51,800 bases of DNA from Planctomycetota bacterium (GTDB lineage: Bacteria > Planctomycetota > Phycisphaerae > Phycisphaerales > SM1A02). Numbering within the stretch: position 1 is the first letter of the stretch; each line of letters begins with the position of its first letter. Where the stretch lies: the NCBI GenBank assembly GCA_022560875.1, contig JADFSH010000010.1, positions 1-51,800 of the forward strand. The letters are read 5' to 3'. The position numbers were made by a program, and so were the translations under genes. Shown here piece after piece: positions 40,615-49,795 of this stretch. The notes under the pieces were generated by a model that ran no database searches, had not been told where the DNA came from, and saw only the letters and a program-made list of their open reading frames with translations.

Positions 40615-40644
40615 ATTGTACAGAAACAAAGTAGTCGAGTTCAA
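40615..40644 (-). promoter_or_regulatory. Probable promoter of rho
   Basis: On the minus strand TTGAAC (40644-40639) and TACAAT (40620-40615), 18 bases apart, close to consensus. It implies a leader of about 260 bases before rho. Nothing else is recognisable in this gap apart from the small open frame. Confidence 0.5.
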
Positions 40645-40788
40645 TTGTCATCCGGGCGGTGATCCGGGGGTGGACCCGGGGGGGTGAGACACGATTGACC
40701 TTTGATGACCGAAGAGGGATCAGGATACCGAATCAGCCGGTGAAATCATGGTTTCCGGGAATCGTGAGGGAGACGTGCCTGCCGGAAT

Positions 40789-41415
40789 TCATACTGCCGG
40801 CGGTGCGATCCGATCGAGAATCTGATTGAGTTGATTTCTCAAACCGTCCAGATCATCGTTGTTGGATACTACATAATCGGCTCGGTTTCGCTTCTCGTCA
40901 AGTGGCAACTGGGAATCTTCTCGTTGCCGGAGCATGGCCTCGTCCCACCCCCGGGCCTCCCGAACCCGTCGGAGCCTCATTTCGGGCATCGTATCGACGA
41001 AAATCACCGCATCGCAGACAGAATCCACCCCGGCCTCAAAAAGCAGCGGAGCGTCGATCACCAGTGCTCTGGCTTCCAATCCGACCGAGGCGAAATAGGC
41101 TTTTCGCCTTTTTTCAATCCAAGGATGCGTGAGCATTTCAAGTCGTTTGCGTTCATTGGCATCCGCAAAGACGATTCCGGCCACCTTGCTGCGGTCGATC
41201 CCCCCCTCCTTGTCCAGGATGTCCCGGCCCCACCATGAGATCAACTCCGCCAGAATATCCGGATCCCTCAGCGCAGCCCGGGCCGCTTCGTCGGAATCAG
41301 ATACCGCGCAGCCGAGATCGCGCAGGATCTTCGCCGCCGCACTCTTACCCGAGCCGATCCCCCCGGCAAGACCGATGATAGGTGCCAAGTCCCTCACTTC
41401 ACGATCTTTTTCCAA
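40789..41415 (-). CDS. coaE: Dephospho-CoA kinase
   Basis: 208 residues. P-loop GLAGGIGSGKSAAAK with Walker A at 18-25, DSDEAARAAL (canonical Asp-x-Asp acid pair), the LTHPWI motif, the VIDAPLLFEAG strand (base region) and the lid IFVDTMPEMRLRRV, and the NRADYVVSNN end. Phosphorylates the 3' OH of dephospho-CoA, the last step of coenzyme A synthesis. Its start lies inside the end of cysS, an overlap of 22 bases, so the two are co-transcribed. Rho follows downstream after a gap with its own promoter. Confidence 0.93.
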   Translation of the reverse strand: MEKDREVRDLAPIIGLAGGIGSGKSAAAKILRDLGCAVSDSDEAARAALRDPDILAELISWWGRDILDKEGGIDRSKVAGIVFADANERKRLEMLTHPWIEKRRKAYFASVGLEARALVIDAPLLFEAGVDSVCDAVIFVDTMPEMRLRRVREARGWDEAMLRQREDSQLPLDEKRNRADYVVSNNDDLDGLRNQLNQILDRIAPPAV

Positions 41416-42950
41416 GTCGTTCCTTCCGAGCCGTCTTTGATGGCGATATTCAATTCCAGCAGCTCATCACGGATGCGATCTGCAGTGGTCCAGTCTTTGT
41501 TGTCTCTCGCTAGATTACGGTCGGCGATTTTGGACTCGATGATCGCTACGTCTTCACCGGCTCCCGCTGCTGCCTGCTCCCACTCCAGATCAAGCACGCC
41601 CAGGACCGAATTCATCTCCTGTAGAGCCTCCAGCTCGTCGGCGTATGTCGTATTGCCCGAGGCCGACTCGGGAGGATCGGCATTGATTGAGTACATTCCC
41701 GCCGCAGAGCTTAACGCCCCGATCGCCCCGGCGATGTTGAGGTCTGAAGTCAAGGCCTGTTTGAATGCGGGCAGCGCCACCACGAGCGGCCCGGGGCCAT
41801 CGAGCTTCGCGTCGGCGTGCTTCGACAGCCACGATTCGAGCTTTTTCCAGCGATCGATCTGGCGCTGGGAATCCGTAAGCCCCTGAAACGTGAAATTCGC
41901 GTTGGAGCGATAGTGAGTCTTGATCAGTTCCAGCCGCAGCGCGGCAGGGGTGGCGCCTTTGCCCAGCACATCTCGTACGGTGAAAAAATTGCCCTTGCTC
42001 TTGGACATCTTTTCACCTTCCACGATCAGGAATCGCGTATGGAACCAGAAGCGAGCGAAGAGGGCCTCATCCGACGCCCCGCAGGTCTGGGCGATTTCGC
42101 ATTCGTGATGCGGGAATATATTGTCTTCGCCCCCGCTATGGATATCGATTACGCCGTTGGTTTCCTTACCCAGCAGCGAGCCGGCCATGACCGAGCATTC
42201 CAGATGCCAGCCCGGATAGCCCTCGCCCCAGGGGCTTTCCCATCGCATGAGATGTTTGGGGTCGGGCTTCCAGAGCATGAAATCCGCGGGGTGGCGTTTG
42301 AGGGCCTGGGTCGCCTCATCCACACGCCCGCCCTGACCGGAGCGAATCTGATCCGGCGTGTTGCCGGACAGTCTGCCGTATTCCGGAAACGACTGCACAT
42401 CGAAATACACGACCCCATCCTCAGCCACGTAGGCGTGATTTTTTTTGATAAGGGTTTCAATGTGTGAAATCATTTCCCGGATGTACTTCGTGGGACGAGG
42501 CATGATATCCGGATTCGACTGTTGATCGAACGCTATTTTTAGTCCGAGTTGTCGAGCATCTTTCAGAAAGGCGTCCGCATAGAAATCCGCGATGGCAAAA
42601 GGATCGCCGGGATCGATTTCGGTATCGGCGGGCAGTGTGCCGTCTTGTTTGGCCTGAGCAATTCGTCTGGCGGCGACTTCCATTTTGTCTTCACCCCCGC
42701 CGTCCGCTATGTCATCGTCGGTCATGTGCCCGACATCGGTGATATTCATCACGTGCCGCACGTCGTAGCCGAGCAGTTCCAGAGTGCGGCGAAGGACATC
42801 GGCGTTCAAGAACGACCGAAAATTACCAATATGGGCGTAGTCATATACTGTTGGGCCGCAGGAATAGAACAACACCTGCTTCCGGTCGGGATCGAGGGGA
42901 GTGAAGTCCTCCTCGCGATTGGTCAGCGTGTTATACAGTCTCAGCGTCAT
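41394..42950 (-). CDS. cysS: Cysteinyl-tRNA synthetase
   Basis: 518 residues. Zinc ligand Cys31 in YSCGPTVYDYAHIGNFRS (HIGN at 40-43, the HIGH equivalent), NITDVGH, the second zinc region GWHLECSVM with HSGGEDNIFPHHECEIAQ and the KMSKSKGN loop near 300. The C-terminal part has the usual helical bundle. It charges tRNA-Cys. The 3' end overlaps coaE. It diverges from the nucleotide-sugar epimerase gene, so this marks the left edge of the polysaccharide region. Confidence 0.96.
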   Translation of the reverse strand: MTLRLYNTLTNREEDFTPLDPDRKQVLFYSCGPTVYDYAHIGNFRSFLNADVLRRTLELLGYDVRHVMNITDVGHMTDDDIADGGGEDKMEVAARRIAQAKQDGTLPADTEIDPGDPFAIADFYADAFLKDARQLGLKIAFDQQSNPDIMPRPTKYIREMISHIETLIKKNHAYVAEDGVVYFDVQSFPEYGRLSGNTPDQIRSGQGGRVDEATQALKRHPADFMLWKPDPKHLMRWESPWGEGYPGWHLECSVMAGSLLGKETNGVIDIHSGGEDNIFPHHECEIAQTCGASDEALFARFWFHTRFLIVEGEKMSKSKGNFFTVRDVLGKGATPAALRLELIKTHYRSNANFTFQGLTDSQRQIDRWKKLESWLSKHADAKLDGPGPLVVALPAFKQALTSDLNIAGAIGALSSAAGMYSINADPPESASGNTTYADELEALQEMNSVLGVLDLEWEQAAAGAGEDVAIIESKIADRNLARDNKDWTTADRIRDELLELNIAIKDGSEGTTWKKIVK

Positions 42951-43064
42951 CGATCTACACAGTACGAAAGGCCCCCAGGTGGGGCAAGTGAGGTGCGACA
43001 GTCGCTACCATGCTGGCCCCTACCTCGTTGATATCTGGATGAATCGACTTCTGACCCCGTTGAC

Positions 43065-44042
43065 ATGAAGACCAATCCCCAGCCTCAATACAGCAATCAC
43101 TTTCGGGATGCCCCCGTTCTCATCACCGGGGGGGCGGGATTCATCGGCTCGCATCTGGTCGAGCGTCTGCTTGAACTCGGGGCGAGCGTACGGGTGATCG
43201 ACGATCTCTCCACGGGCAAGCGGTCAAACCTGCCGGGAGATGAGGTGACATTCATTGAATCATCCATTCTCGATGAGGCGTCACTGGGTCGGGCGATGGA
43301 GGGATGTCGTTACGTCTTTCATCAGGCCGCATTCATTTCCGTGCCCCTGAGCGTGGAGAAACCATCTGAGTGCTTCGAGATCAATGTCATCGGCACGGAA
43401 AAGGTGATCCGGGCTGCCCGGGACGCGGGAGTGCAACGAATGATGTTCGCCGCCACTTCCGCTGCCTACGGCGAATCAACAACACTTCCCAGTCGCGAGG
43501 ATCAGGAGCCGGATTGCTGCTCACCCTACGCGGCAAGCAAGGTGGCGGGCGAGGCCATGCTGACGGCCTACAGTCACAGCTATGGCATATCCACGGTCGC
43601 CCTGCGCTATTTCAATGTGTTCGGACCGCGTCAGGATCCCAAATCCGCCTATGCCGCGGCGATATCCGCATTTGGGGAAGCGCTTATCAACGGTCATCGC
43701 CCGACTATTTTCGGCGATGGAAAGCAAACCCGTGATTTCGTGTATATCGCCAATGTCGTTCACGCTAATTTACTGGCGGCCAGTAGTGACAAGCCGCTGG
43801 GGGGTGATGTGTTCAACGTGGGCATGGGCGAACATGTCAGTCTGCTGGAAATTCTTCATCAAATGGGGGAATTGTTGAAAATTGATGTCGATCCGGTGTT
43901 TGAAGAGCCGCGTGCCGGTGATGTGCGGCATTCCCTGGCCGATGTGTCCCGGGCTCGCGATCAGCTTGGATATGAGCCGATCGTGAGTTTCGAGGACGGA
44001 CTGCAATTGACGCTTGAGTGGATGAAAACCCAGTTGACGTAA
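43065..44042 (+). CDS. NAD-dependent nucleotide-sugar epimerase/dehydratase (extended SDR)
   Basis: 325 residues. GGAGFIGSH at 22-30 for NAD binding, VIDDLSTGKRSNL (the NAD adenosine end), HQAAFISVPLSVEKP, AATSAAYGESTT with the catalytic Ser and CSPYAASKVAGE with the YxxxK pair, NVFGPRQDP and QTRDFVYIANVV. These are typical of UDP-glucose/UDP-GlcNAc 4-epimerases of the WbpP type; other substrate choices remain open. The gene sits beside wecB and wecC in opposite orientation and probably supplies sugar nucleotides for the same polysaccharide. Confidence 0.88.
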   Translation: MKTNPQPQYSNHFRDAPVLITGGAGFIGSHLVERLLELGASVRVIDDLSTGKRSNLPGDEVTFIESSILDEASLGRAMEGCRYVFHQAAFISVPLSVEKPSECFEINVIGTEKVIRAARDAGVQRMMFAATSAAYGESTTLPSREDQEPDCCSPYAASKVAGEAMLTAYSHSYGISTVALRYFNVFGPRQDPKSAYAAAISAFGEALINGHRPTIFGDGKQTRDFVYIANVVHANLLAASSDKPLGGDVFNVGMGEHVSLLEILHQMGELLKIDVDPVFEEPRAGDVRHSLADVSRARDQLGYEPIVSFEDGLQLTLEWMKTQLT

Positions 44043-44259
44043 AGACGGATGACAGTTATAGCCAGCGCCGTGCGAGATTCACTGGCCAACTGCCGCCGCA
44101 CCGGCGAGTCGTTGGGCAACGAACCGGTGACAGATTTCAATCCGCAACTCCACAAGATGCTCAAGTCGATACAGCCGGCGCGTTGAATTGCACATAGCGC
44201 GGAGAACCTCATAGGGGTGGGCTCCATTCATGGTTCGACGCGGATGCAGAAAGTGCTCG

Positions 44260-45408
44260 TCAATCGCCCTCTCGGAGCAGGCGCCGGCGCAGGATGTCGA
44301 CGATACGCCCGGCCGCTTGGCCGTCGCCGTACGGGTTAATCGCTTCACTCATGCGCCGGTACGCAGCGTCGTCGTCGAGCAGGTGTGAGACCTCGGCCAC
44401 GATCGATTCGCGCATCGCGCCGACGAGTTTCACGGTTCCCGCCTTGACCCCCTCGGGGCGCTCAGTCGTGTCACGCATCACGAGCACGGGCTTGCCCAGG
44501 CCGGGCGCCTCCTCCTGCACGCCACCCGAGTCGGTCAGAACGAGCTTGCAGTGCTTCATGAGAGCGACGAACAACCGGTAGTCCTTGGGCGGAATCAAGC
44601 GGATGCTCTCGATCCCCCCGAGGGCATCATGCACCGGGCCGCTCACTTTCGGGTTGAGATGAACGGGATAGATGAATCGGTGTCCCGGATAGCGTTTTGC
44701 CAGCACCGCCAGCGCCGCGCAAATGTTCTCGAAACCACCGCCGAAGTTTTCCCGTCGGTGGCCGGTCACGAGGATGAAGGGCACAGTGCGCCAGTCATGA
44801 CCGAGTTCGTCCCGCAACGCTGCATCGATCGACGCTGCGACATCCGGTTGCTCCTGCTTCGCGACTTCGATCTGCAGCGCATCGATCACCGTGTTGCCCG
44901 TGACCGTGATTGTCGCGTCGTTCACGCCCTCCCGCAGCAGGTTCTCCCGGCCGTACTCGGTCGGCGGAAAGTGGAGGTCCATCAACGGCGTTGCAAGGCG
45001 TCGGTTGGCCTCCTCGGGAAAGGGTGATCGCATGTTGCCCGTGCGCAATCCCGCCTCCACATGACCGACCGGAATCTGCCGGTAGAAACACGCCAGGGCC
45101 GCGACGAACACCGACGTCGTGTCGCCCTGCACGAGCGCGAAGTCCGGCCGGCGATATTCCAGGAAAGCGTCGATCGACGTCATCAGCCGGGCCGTGAGCC
45201 CCGCGAGCGTCTGGTTTGGCGCCATCACATCGAGCGACTCGTCCACGGGCAGTTCAAACAGGTCGATCACCTGTTGCAGCATCTCGCGGTGCTGACCCGT
45301 CGAGACGACCAGCGGCGAGAGATCGCCGTCGCGCTGCAGCGCCTTGATGACCGGCGCCATCTTGATGGCTTCAGGCCGGGTACCGATGAATATGGCGACT
45401 TGGGGCAT
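44260..45408 (-). CDS. wecB: UDP-N-acetylglucosamine 2-epimerase (non-hydrolysing)
   Basis: 382 residues. GTRPEAIKMAPVI at the N-terminus, a STGQHREML motif, VQGDTTSVFVAALACFY, HVEAGLRTGN, TGHRRENFG and LTDSGGVQEEAPGLGKPVLVMRDTTERPEG, all standard for WecB. It interconverts UDP-GlcNAc and UDP-ManNAc. Paired with wecC (54 bases upstream on the same strand), so the product is UDP-ManNAc and then UDP-ManNAcA. The two genes are more GC-rich than the flippase and polymerase genes beside them. The gap of about 220 bases to the epimerase holds a possible 50-residue frame of doubtful value. Confidence 0.94.
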   Translation of the reverse strand: MPQVAIFIGTRPEAIKMAPVIKALQRDGDLSPLVVSTGQHREMLQQVIDLFELPVDESLDVMAPNQTLAGLTARLMTSIDAFLEYRRPDFALVQGDTTSVFVAALACFYRQIPVGHVEAGLRTGNMRSPFPEEANRRLATPLMDLHFPPTEYGRENLLREGVNDATITVTGNTVIDALQIEVAKQEQPDVAASIDAALRDELGHDWRTVPFILVTGHRRENFGGGFENICAALAVLAKRYPGHRFIYPVHLNPKVSGPVHDALGGIESIRLIPPKDYRLFVALMKHCKLVLTDSGGVQEEAPGLGKPVLVMRDTTERPEGVKAGTVKLVGAMRESIVAEVSHLLDDDAAYRRMSEAINPYGDGQAAGRIVDILRRRLLREGD

Positions 45409-45462
45409 GCCGGCTCCACGTGTAATGACTCGGATTCGCGAACGGCTCCGCTCCGCGCCGCC

Positions 45463-46674
45463 TCAACTGCCCAGCGCGCCGCAGGTGTCGATGATGATCT
45501 TCTCCGCCAGATTTGGATGCTGGATCTTCTTGAATGGCGAGTGCGCCACGAGCATCACGAGGATGTCCCCCCGCTCGATCGCCTCGTCGATCGACACCAG
45601 GGTCATCCCCTCGACGTCCGGGATGTTCGGCTCCACGACGAGGATCTCGCCCACCTGCTGCTCGATCAGCGCCCTGGTAATTTTCAGCGCAGGTGACTCG
45701 CGCAGGTCGTCGATGTCCGGTTTGTACGACAACCCGAAGCACGCGATCGTCGGGTGCTTGAACCGCTCGGCCCGGGCCCGCACCTTCTCGATGACGTACT
45801 CCGGCTTGCGGTTGTTCACCTCGCGGGCCGCTCGGATGAGCGTTGTCTTGTCCGGGCACTCGTGGATGAGAAACCACGGGTCGACCGCAATGCAGTGACC
45901 GCCCACGCCGCAACCCGGCTGCAGGATGTTCACCCGGGGGTGGCGGCTGGCGATGCGGATCAACTCCCGCACATCGAGCTGCAGGTCGTCGCAGATCATC
46001 GACAACTCGTTCGCCAGCGCGATATTCACATCGCGGAACGAGTTCTCCACCAGCTTGGCCGTCTCGGCCATTCGGCAGTGACACAGCAGCAGCTCCCCGG
46101 TCACGAACGTGCTGAAGAACTCCGCCGCCGCCTCGGTCGAGGCCTCGTTGATGCCGCCGATGATCCGGTCGTTCTCGACCAACTCGCGGAGGATGCGGCC
46201 GGGCAGGACCCGCTCGGGCGCGTGAGCGAAGCGCAGGTCGTCGCTGGTCAGGCCGGTCTTCTCCCGGACGATCTCGGCGATCATCTCCGTCGTGCCGGGC
46301 GGGCAGGTCGATTCGAGGATCACCAGATTGCCCTTGCAGAGGAAGGGGCAGATCGTCTCGGTCGCGCTGCGGACGTAGCTCAGGTCCGGCCCGTTCGCCT
46401 CGGTCACCGGCGTGGGAACGCAGATCATGAAGATGTCCGCCTCGGTCGGGGCGGAGTGGGCCTTGAGCTTGCCGGTCTGGACGGAGGCCTGGACCAGCAG
46501 GTCCAGGTCGGGCTCGATCACGTGGGACTTGCCGGAGTTGATGATCTCGACCGCCTTGGGATCGACCTCCACGCCGTGCACGTTGTACCCCCGCGATGCG
46601 AGGACGGCACCGGTGGGCAGTCCGATGTAGCCGAGACCGATAACACAGATGGTCTTGTCGAGGATTATGGTCAT
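45463..46674 (-). CDS. wecC: UDP-N-acetyl-D-mannosamine dehydrogenase
   Basis: 403 residues. Rossmann motif VIGLGYIGLPTGAVLASRG near the start, PTPVTEANGPDL, STCPPGTTE, APERVLPGRI, ENDRIIGG, the catalytic Cys in GCGVGGHCIAVDPWFL and the C-terminal FGLSYKPDIDDLRESPAL. Oxidises UDP-ManNAc to UDP-ManNAcA with two NAD. WecC and its Vi/WbpO relatives look alike; the wecB neighbour favours the ManNAc substrate. Its start faces the flippase gene across a 137-base AT-rich divergent spacer that probably holds both promoters. Confidence 0.93.
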   Translation of the reverse strand: MTIILDKTICVIGLGYIGLPTGAVLASRGYNVHGVEVDPKAVEIINSGKSHVIEPDLDLLVQASVQTGKLKAHSAPTEADIFMICVPTPVTEANGPDLSYVRSATETICPFLCKGNLVILESTCPPGTTEMIAEIVREKTGLTSDDLRFAHAPERVLPGRILRELVENDRIIGGINEASTEAAAEFFSTFVTGELLLCHCRMAETAKLVENSFRDVNIALANELSMICDDLQLDVRELIRIASRHPRVNILQPGCGVGGHCIAVDPWFLIHECPDKTTLIRAAREVNNRKPEYVIEKVRARAERFKHPTIACFGLSYKPDIDDLRESPALKITRALIEQQVGEILVVEPNIPDVEGMTLVSIDEAIERGDILVMLVAHSPFKKIQHPNLAEKIIIDTCGALGS

Positions 46675-46811
46675 GGCGGGCGACTACTCTTGTGACGAAA
46701 TAGCAATACCTCGATGCTTGATGCCTTCACTCCTATTGATCGGCCTCTTGCCGGTCCGATTGAACATGGATGAGGATAATAGCATACTGATCGCAGGAGA
46801 TTGTTAGCCCG

Positions 46812-48134
46812 ATGGCGACGAAGAACCCTACGCCTACTTCGCCAGGCGAACCCGACAAGACCAGCCGGGTTCGTTGGCTTCGCCGGATGGCTGGCTATGC
46901 GTTCTGGACAGCGCTGGGGGCCATGCTCCCGGTGGCATTGGATCGCTTGATTATCCATCCCATCCTCAACCAAGAATTAGGCGCAGACGTATTCGGCGCC
47001 TTCATCTGGGTGCTAGGAATTGTCAATCTCTTCGGAAATGTCGCTGCCAATGGCTTCACCCTGCTCTTGATGCGAGATCATGCGCGTCAGGAACATGCAG
47101 TCGCGACAAGGATGTTCCGAACAGCTCTTATTTTGACGGCGATCCTGTCGATCGTCATACTGCCAGTCGCGTTGGGTGCCAGCGCGCTCATCGCGAACAA
47201 GACGGTTCTCGAACACGGTTGGCCCCTATTCACTCTGCTAGGTGTTTATGCGCTCGCGCGCGCTGGGTTGCTCATCCTCATTTTAGATCTTCGATTCAAG
47301 CGCCGATTCAAGGCTATCTTGGCGATGCGCGCGGTTGAGGCCCTGATCCTGCTGTTAATCATTGCAGTTGCCCCCACAAGGTCACTGTGGCTGATAGGGA
47401 TTATCTATGTTGCCAGTGTGCTAGTCATGGCTCCCATTGGTGCCAAGTTCACAAGTGCCATTGGGAGCTCTGGCGGATGGTTCGACAGCCGTTGCTGCCG
47501 CGCGCTCCTAGGCGGATGGTATGCTGGCGCGCTCCTCACGCTGATCGAGCAATCCAACGTGTATGCTTCGCGTCTGGTTCTAGGCGTGTTTGCCGACACG
47601 AGTGAAGTTGCAATTCTCTACGCGGGCACGGCCATGGGGAATCTCTTTGTAATGCCCGTATCAATTATCGCAACGCTAGTTGTATCTCTCTTAGGCGGCC
47701 GTAGAGACTTTGTATTCGCAGGTCGCAAGGGCGTGTTGTACATGGCCGCGACGTTCGGATTGGCGATTATCGTCGGTTCGGCATCGTGGGTTTTCGGTCG
47801 CTGGTTGGTATCAACTCAATATCCTGACCTGGCCTCGCAGACACTTCAGTTTTATCATTGGATCGCAATAGCGAACGGTTGCGTCTGCGTGAAGTTGATG
47901 ATAAGTCCGGTGGTATTGAAATATAGTTCTTTGCGTGCCATAATACTGCTAACGACGACCAGCTTTCTCATTCAGATCGCTGTTCTTGCTGTGTTCATCC
48001 CGCGCCTTGGAGCGACAGGAGCTGCGATGGGGCTCGCATCTGGATCCGGTGCGGCAATGGCACTCTGGTTTGCTAATGCATTGAGGATGTGGAGGTCCGC
48101 CGGTACAAATTCGTTACATTTCCGAAAGATATGA
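46812..48134 (+). CDS. Oligosaccharide flippase-like membrane protein (Wzx/MOP type)
   Basis: 440 residues with about 12 hydrophobic helices, among them VLGIVNLFGNVAANGFTLLL, ALILTAILSIVILPVALGAS, GVYALARAGLLILILDL, IIVGSASWVFGRWLV and ATGAAMGLASGSGAAMALWF. The LGADVFGAFIWVLGIVNLF stretch and the general plan match O-antigen flippases that move lipid-linked repeat units. Cytoplasmic loops are basic. It uses AT-richer codons than wecB/wecC. It is the only plus-strand gene between the wec pair and the glycosyltransferase, with which it is convergent. Confidence 0.83.
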   Translation: MATKNPTPTSPGEPDKTSRVRWLRRMAGYAFWTALGAMLPVALDRLIIHPILNQELGADVFGAFIWVLGIVNLFGNVAANGFTLLLMRDHARQEHAVATRMFRTALILTAILSIVILPVALGASALIANKTVLEHGWPLFTLLGVYALARAGLLILILDLRFKRRFKAILAMRAVEALILLLIIAVAPTRSLWLIGIIYVASVLVMAPIGAKFTSAIGSSGGWFDSRCCRALLGGWYAGALLTLIEQSNVYASRLVLGVFADTSEVAILYAGTAMGNLFVMPVSIIATLVVSLLGGRRDFVFAGRKGVLYMAATFGLAIIVGSASWVFGRWLVSTQYPDLASQTLQFYHWIAIANGCVCVKLMISPVVLKYSSLRAIILLTTTSFLIQIAVLAVFIPRLGATGAAMGLASGSGAAMALWFANALRMWRSAGTNSLHFRKI

Positions 48135-48249
48135 CATGCGCCAAGGTAGGCCGAACATTTCTACTTCTCCATCGGAATCTGGTCAGCGAGGAGATTCTTC
48201 TTTGAATCTACACCAATTCGCGGACCTGATCGTCTGTCGCGTTTGCACG

Positions 48250-48528
48250 CTAAATTCTTTGCCCGTGGACTTCAAACGGTTCAGCCTTGCTCAGTCGGGT
48301 CGTAATCTCATCCACATCTCGCAGATACAGTGTGTTGGAATCTCTGAACAATAGCGCAACCCCTCCCTCCGGCCCAGTCAGCGAAGGACCACCCCATGCC
48401 CCAGACTCTCATAAGCACTGGTACATAAAATGGGGGCAGGTCATATCTTCGAAGGTTCCAGCGCCGATTTCTACCGCCAATACAGGGGTGAAGTCCCGGC
48501 CATGGTCTTTATCGACGCCACCGTCATG
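48250..48528 (-). pseudogene. Possible decayed gene remnant beyond the glycosyltransferase
   Basis: A minus-strand frame of about 92 codons with one in-frame TGA. It reads DGGVDKDHGRDFTPVLAVEI, then CPHFMYQCL and the stop, then TGPEGGVALLFRDSNTLYLRD, quoted in parts, to AEPFEVHGQRI and TAG at 48250-48252. The sequence looks protein-like on both sides of the stop, but I cannot name a family. Its 5' part overlaps the last codons of the glycosyltransferase. A small plus-strand frame in the same place looks less natural. Otherwise the 389-base gap shows nothing. Confidence 0.35.
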
Positions 48529-49753
48529 TCAATGGCGTTTCCGCGATGCGACTTTTCATCAATTCATCGATGAACGCAACAAAGCGATCGGCCTGATTGA
48601 CAGTGGTGAAATGGGCCAGCGCGTGGCGCCGGGCATGGAGCCCCATCTCCACCCAGCGTGGTTGGTCGTCGAGGGCGCGTTTTAGGCCGATCTGAAGGCT
48701 CTGGGCATCCGGCTCGGCCACGTGCCAGCCCGTCTCGCCGTCTATCACCGTTTCCGCGGGACCGCCGAGAGCATACACGAGCATCGGGCATTTCATCAGC
48801 ATCGCCTCGATCACGGAAAGACCGAAGGCCTCGGGAGTGAGACAATTGTTGACCGCAACGTCAATGATGGGGTAATACCGTTCGGGATCGTCGACTGCGC
48901 CGACGAGGTGCAAACGCTCTCCTGCCCCGGCCTGTTCGGCAATCTCGATGAGACCCTCTCCGTAGCTTGCATCCTTGACCCCGCCCAGCAGGAGTAGGTG
49001 CACGGGCGGATCGTGATCGAGCAGGCCCAAGATCGCCTGCAGGACCTCCCGCTGCCCCTTATCGCGGATGACACGCGCGACCATGCCGATCACGATCGCC
49101 TCGGGAGGTATATTCAGATCGTCTCGCCGAACTGGTTCGACGTGATCGGGATCGAATCGCTCGGCGTCGGCGGAAAGGTGAAAGACTCTCGCCTCAACCC
49201 GATCGGTGCCGAGCGTGGATGCAGTGTAGGCGCTGTTGGCCAGAGGCAGAATGCCATACCGCGCGCAGACGTTCTGGTAAATACGTTGATTCAGACGGAA
49301 TGGTACGCGCCGCCCCACGCAGCCCGCCATTTCCCAGACGCAGGCAGCGCCAGACCCCCGCGCGGCAAGCCCGGCAAGTCGGACGAGCGTCGGCAACATG
49401 ACGTGCAGTAAATCGACGCCCTCACGACGCAAGGTCTCAATAAGTGGTTTTCGCGCCCGGCGATTGACATTCAGCAGGCGAAGATATTTGACCATGCGAC
49501 GTGCCGTCGAACCGGACAGATTGGGCGGTGGCTCTATGCCGAGCGTGATAACCTCGTAGCCATGAACCCTGCAAACACGAGTTAGTTCACCGTCCTGCAT
49601 GGCGATGACGATTGTGCGCCAGCCTCGCTTCTGAAGTTCGTCGCCCAGATTGAACAATGCCCGGGCGATGCCATACCCCTCATGGCCGGCGATCAACCAG
49701 GCAATGGTGATTTGATCGGCGGTCGATAAAGTGTCGCATTCAGACATCATCAA
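48524..49753 (-). CDS. Glycosyltransferase, family 4 type
   Basis: 409 residues, GT-B fold. N-terminal TIAWLIAGHEGYGIARALFNLGDEL is an acceptor-binding domain; the C-terminal domain has IGMVARVIRDKGQREVLQAI, LLLLGGVKD and EAFGLSVIEAMLMKCPMLVY, with the EX7E pair Glu-(AFGLSVI)-Glu, and GGPAETVIDGETGWHV. Adds a sugar from an activated donor to a lipid-linked intermediate; the donor cannot be told. It lies 42 bases after the polymerase gene on the same strand. The start used is ATG 49753. Confidence 0.9.
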   Translation of the reverse strand: MMMSECDTLSTADQITIAWLIAGHEGYGIARALFNLGDELQKRGWRTIVIAMQDGELTRVCRVHGYEVITLGIEPPPNLSGSTARRMVKYLRLLNVNRRARKPLIETLRREGVDLLHVMLPTLVRLAGLAARGSGAACVWEMAGCVGRRVPFRLNQRIYQNVCARYGILPLANSAYTASTLGTDRVEARVFHLSADAERFDPDHVEPVRRDDLNIPPEAIVIGMVARVIRDKGQREVLQAILGLLDHDPPVHLLLLGGVKDASYGEGLIEIAEQAGAGERLHLVGAVDDPERYYPIIDVAVNNCLTPEAFGLSVIEAMLMKCPMLVYALGGPAETVIDGETGWHVAEPDAQSLQIGLKRALDDQPRWVEMGLHARRHALAHFTTVNQADRFVAFIDELMKSRIAETPLT

Positions 49754-49795
49754 GAGGCACCAAGAGGCGACAATAGTCGCGATTGTTCATAATTC

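Noticed and set aside
44043-44259. 50-codon minus-strand frame starting MNGAHPYEVL
   Set aside because: No family resemblance, no ribosome-binding site and no coupling; kept only as a note.
45754-46695. 313-codon plus-strand frame
   Set aside because: Antisense shadow of the GC-rich wecC; Leu/Gly/Asp/Arg-rich without any motif.
48136-48354. 72-codon plus-strand frame after the flippase
   Set aside because: The sequence looks non-natural, while the opposite strand holds a better protein-like remnant.
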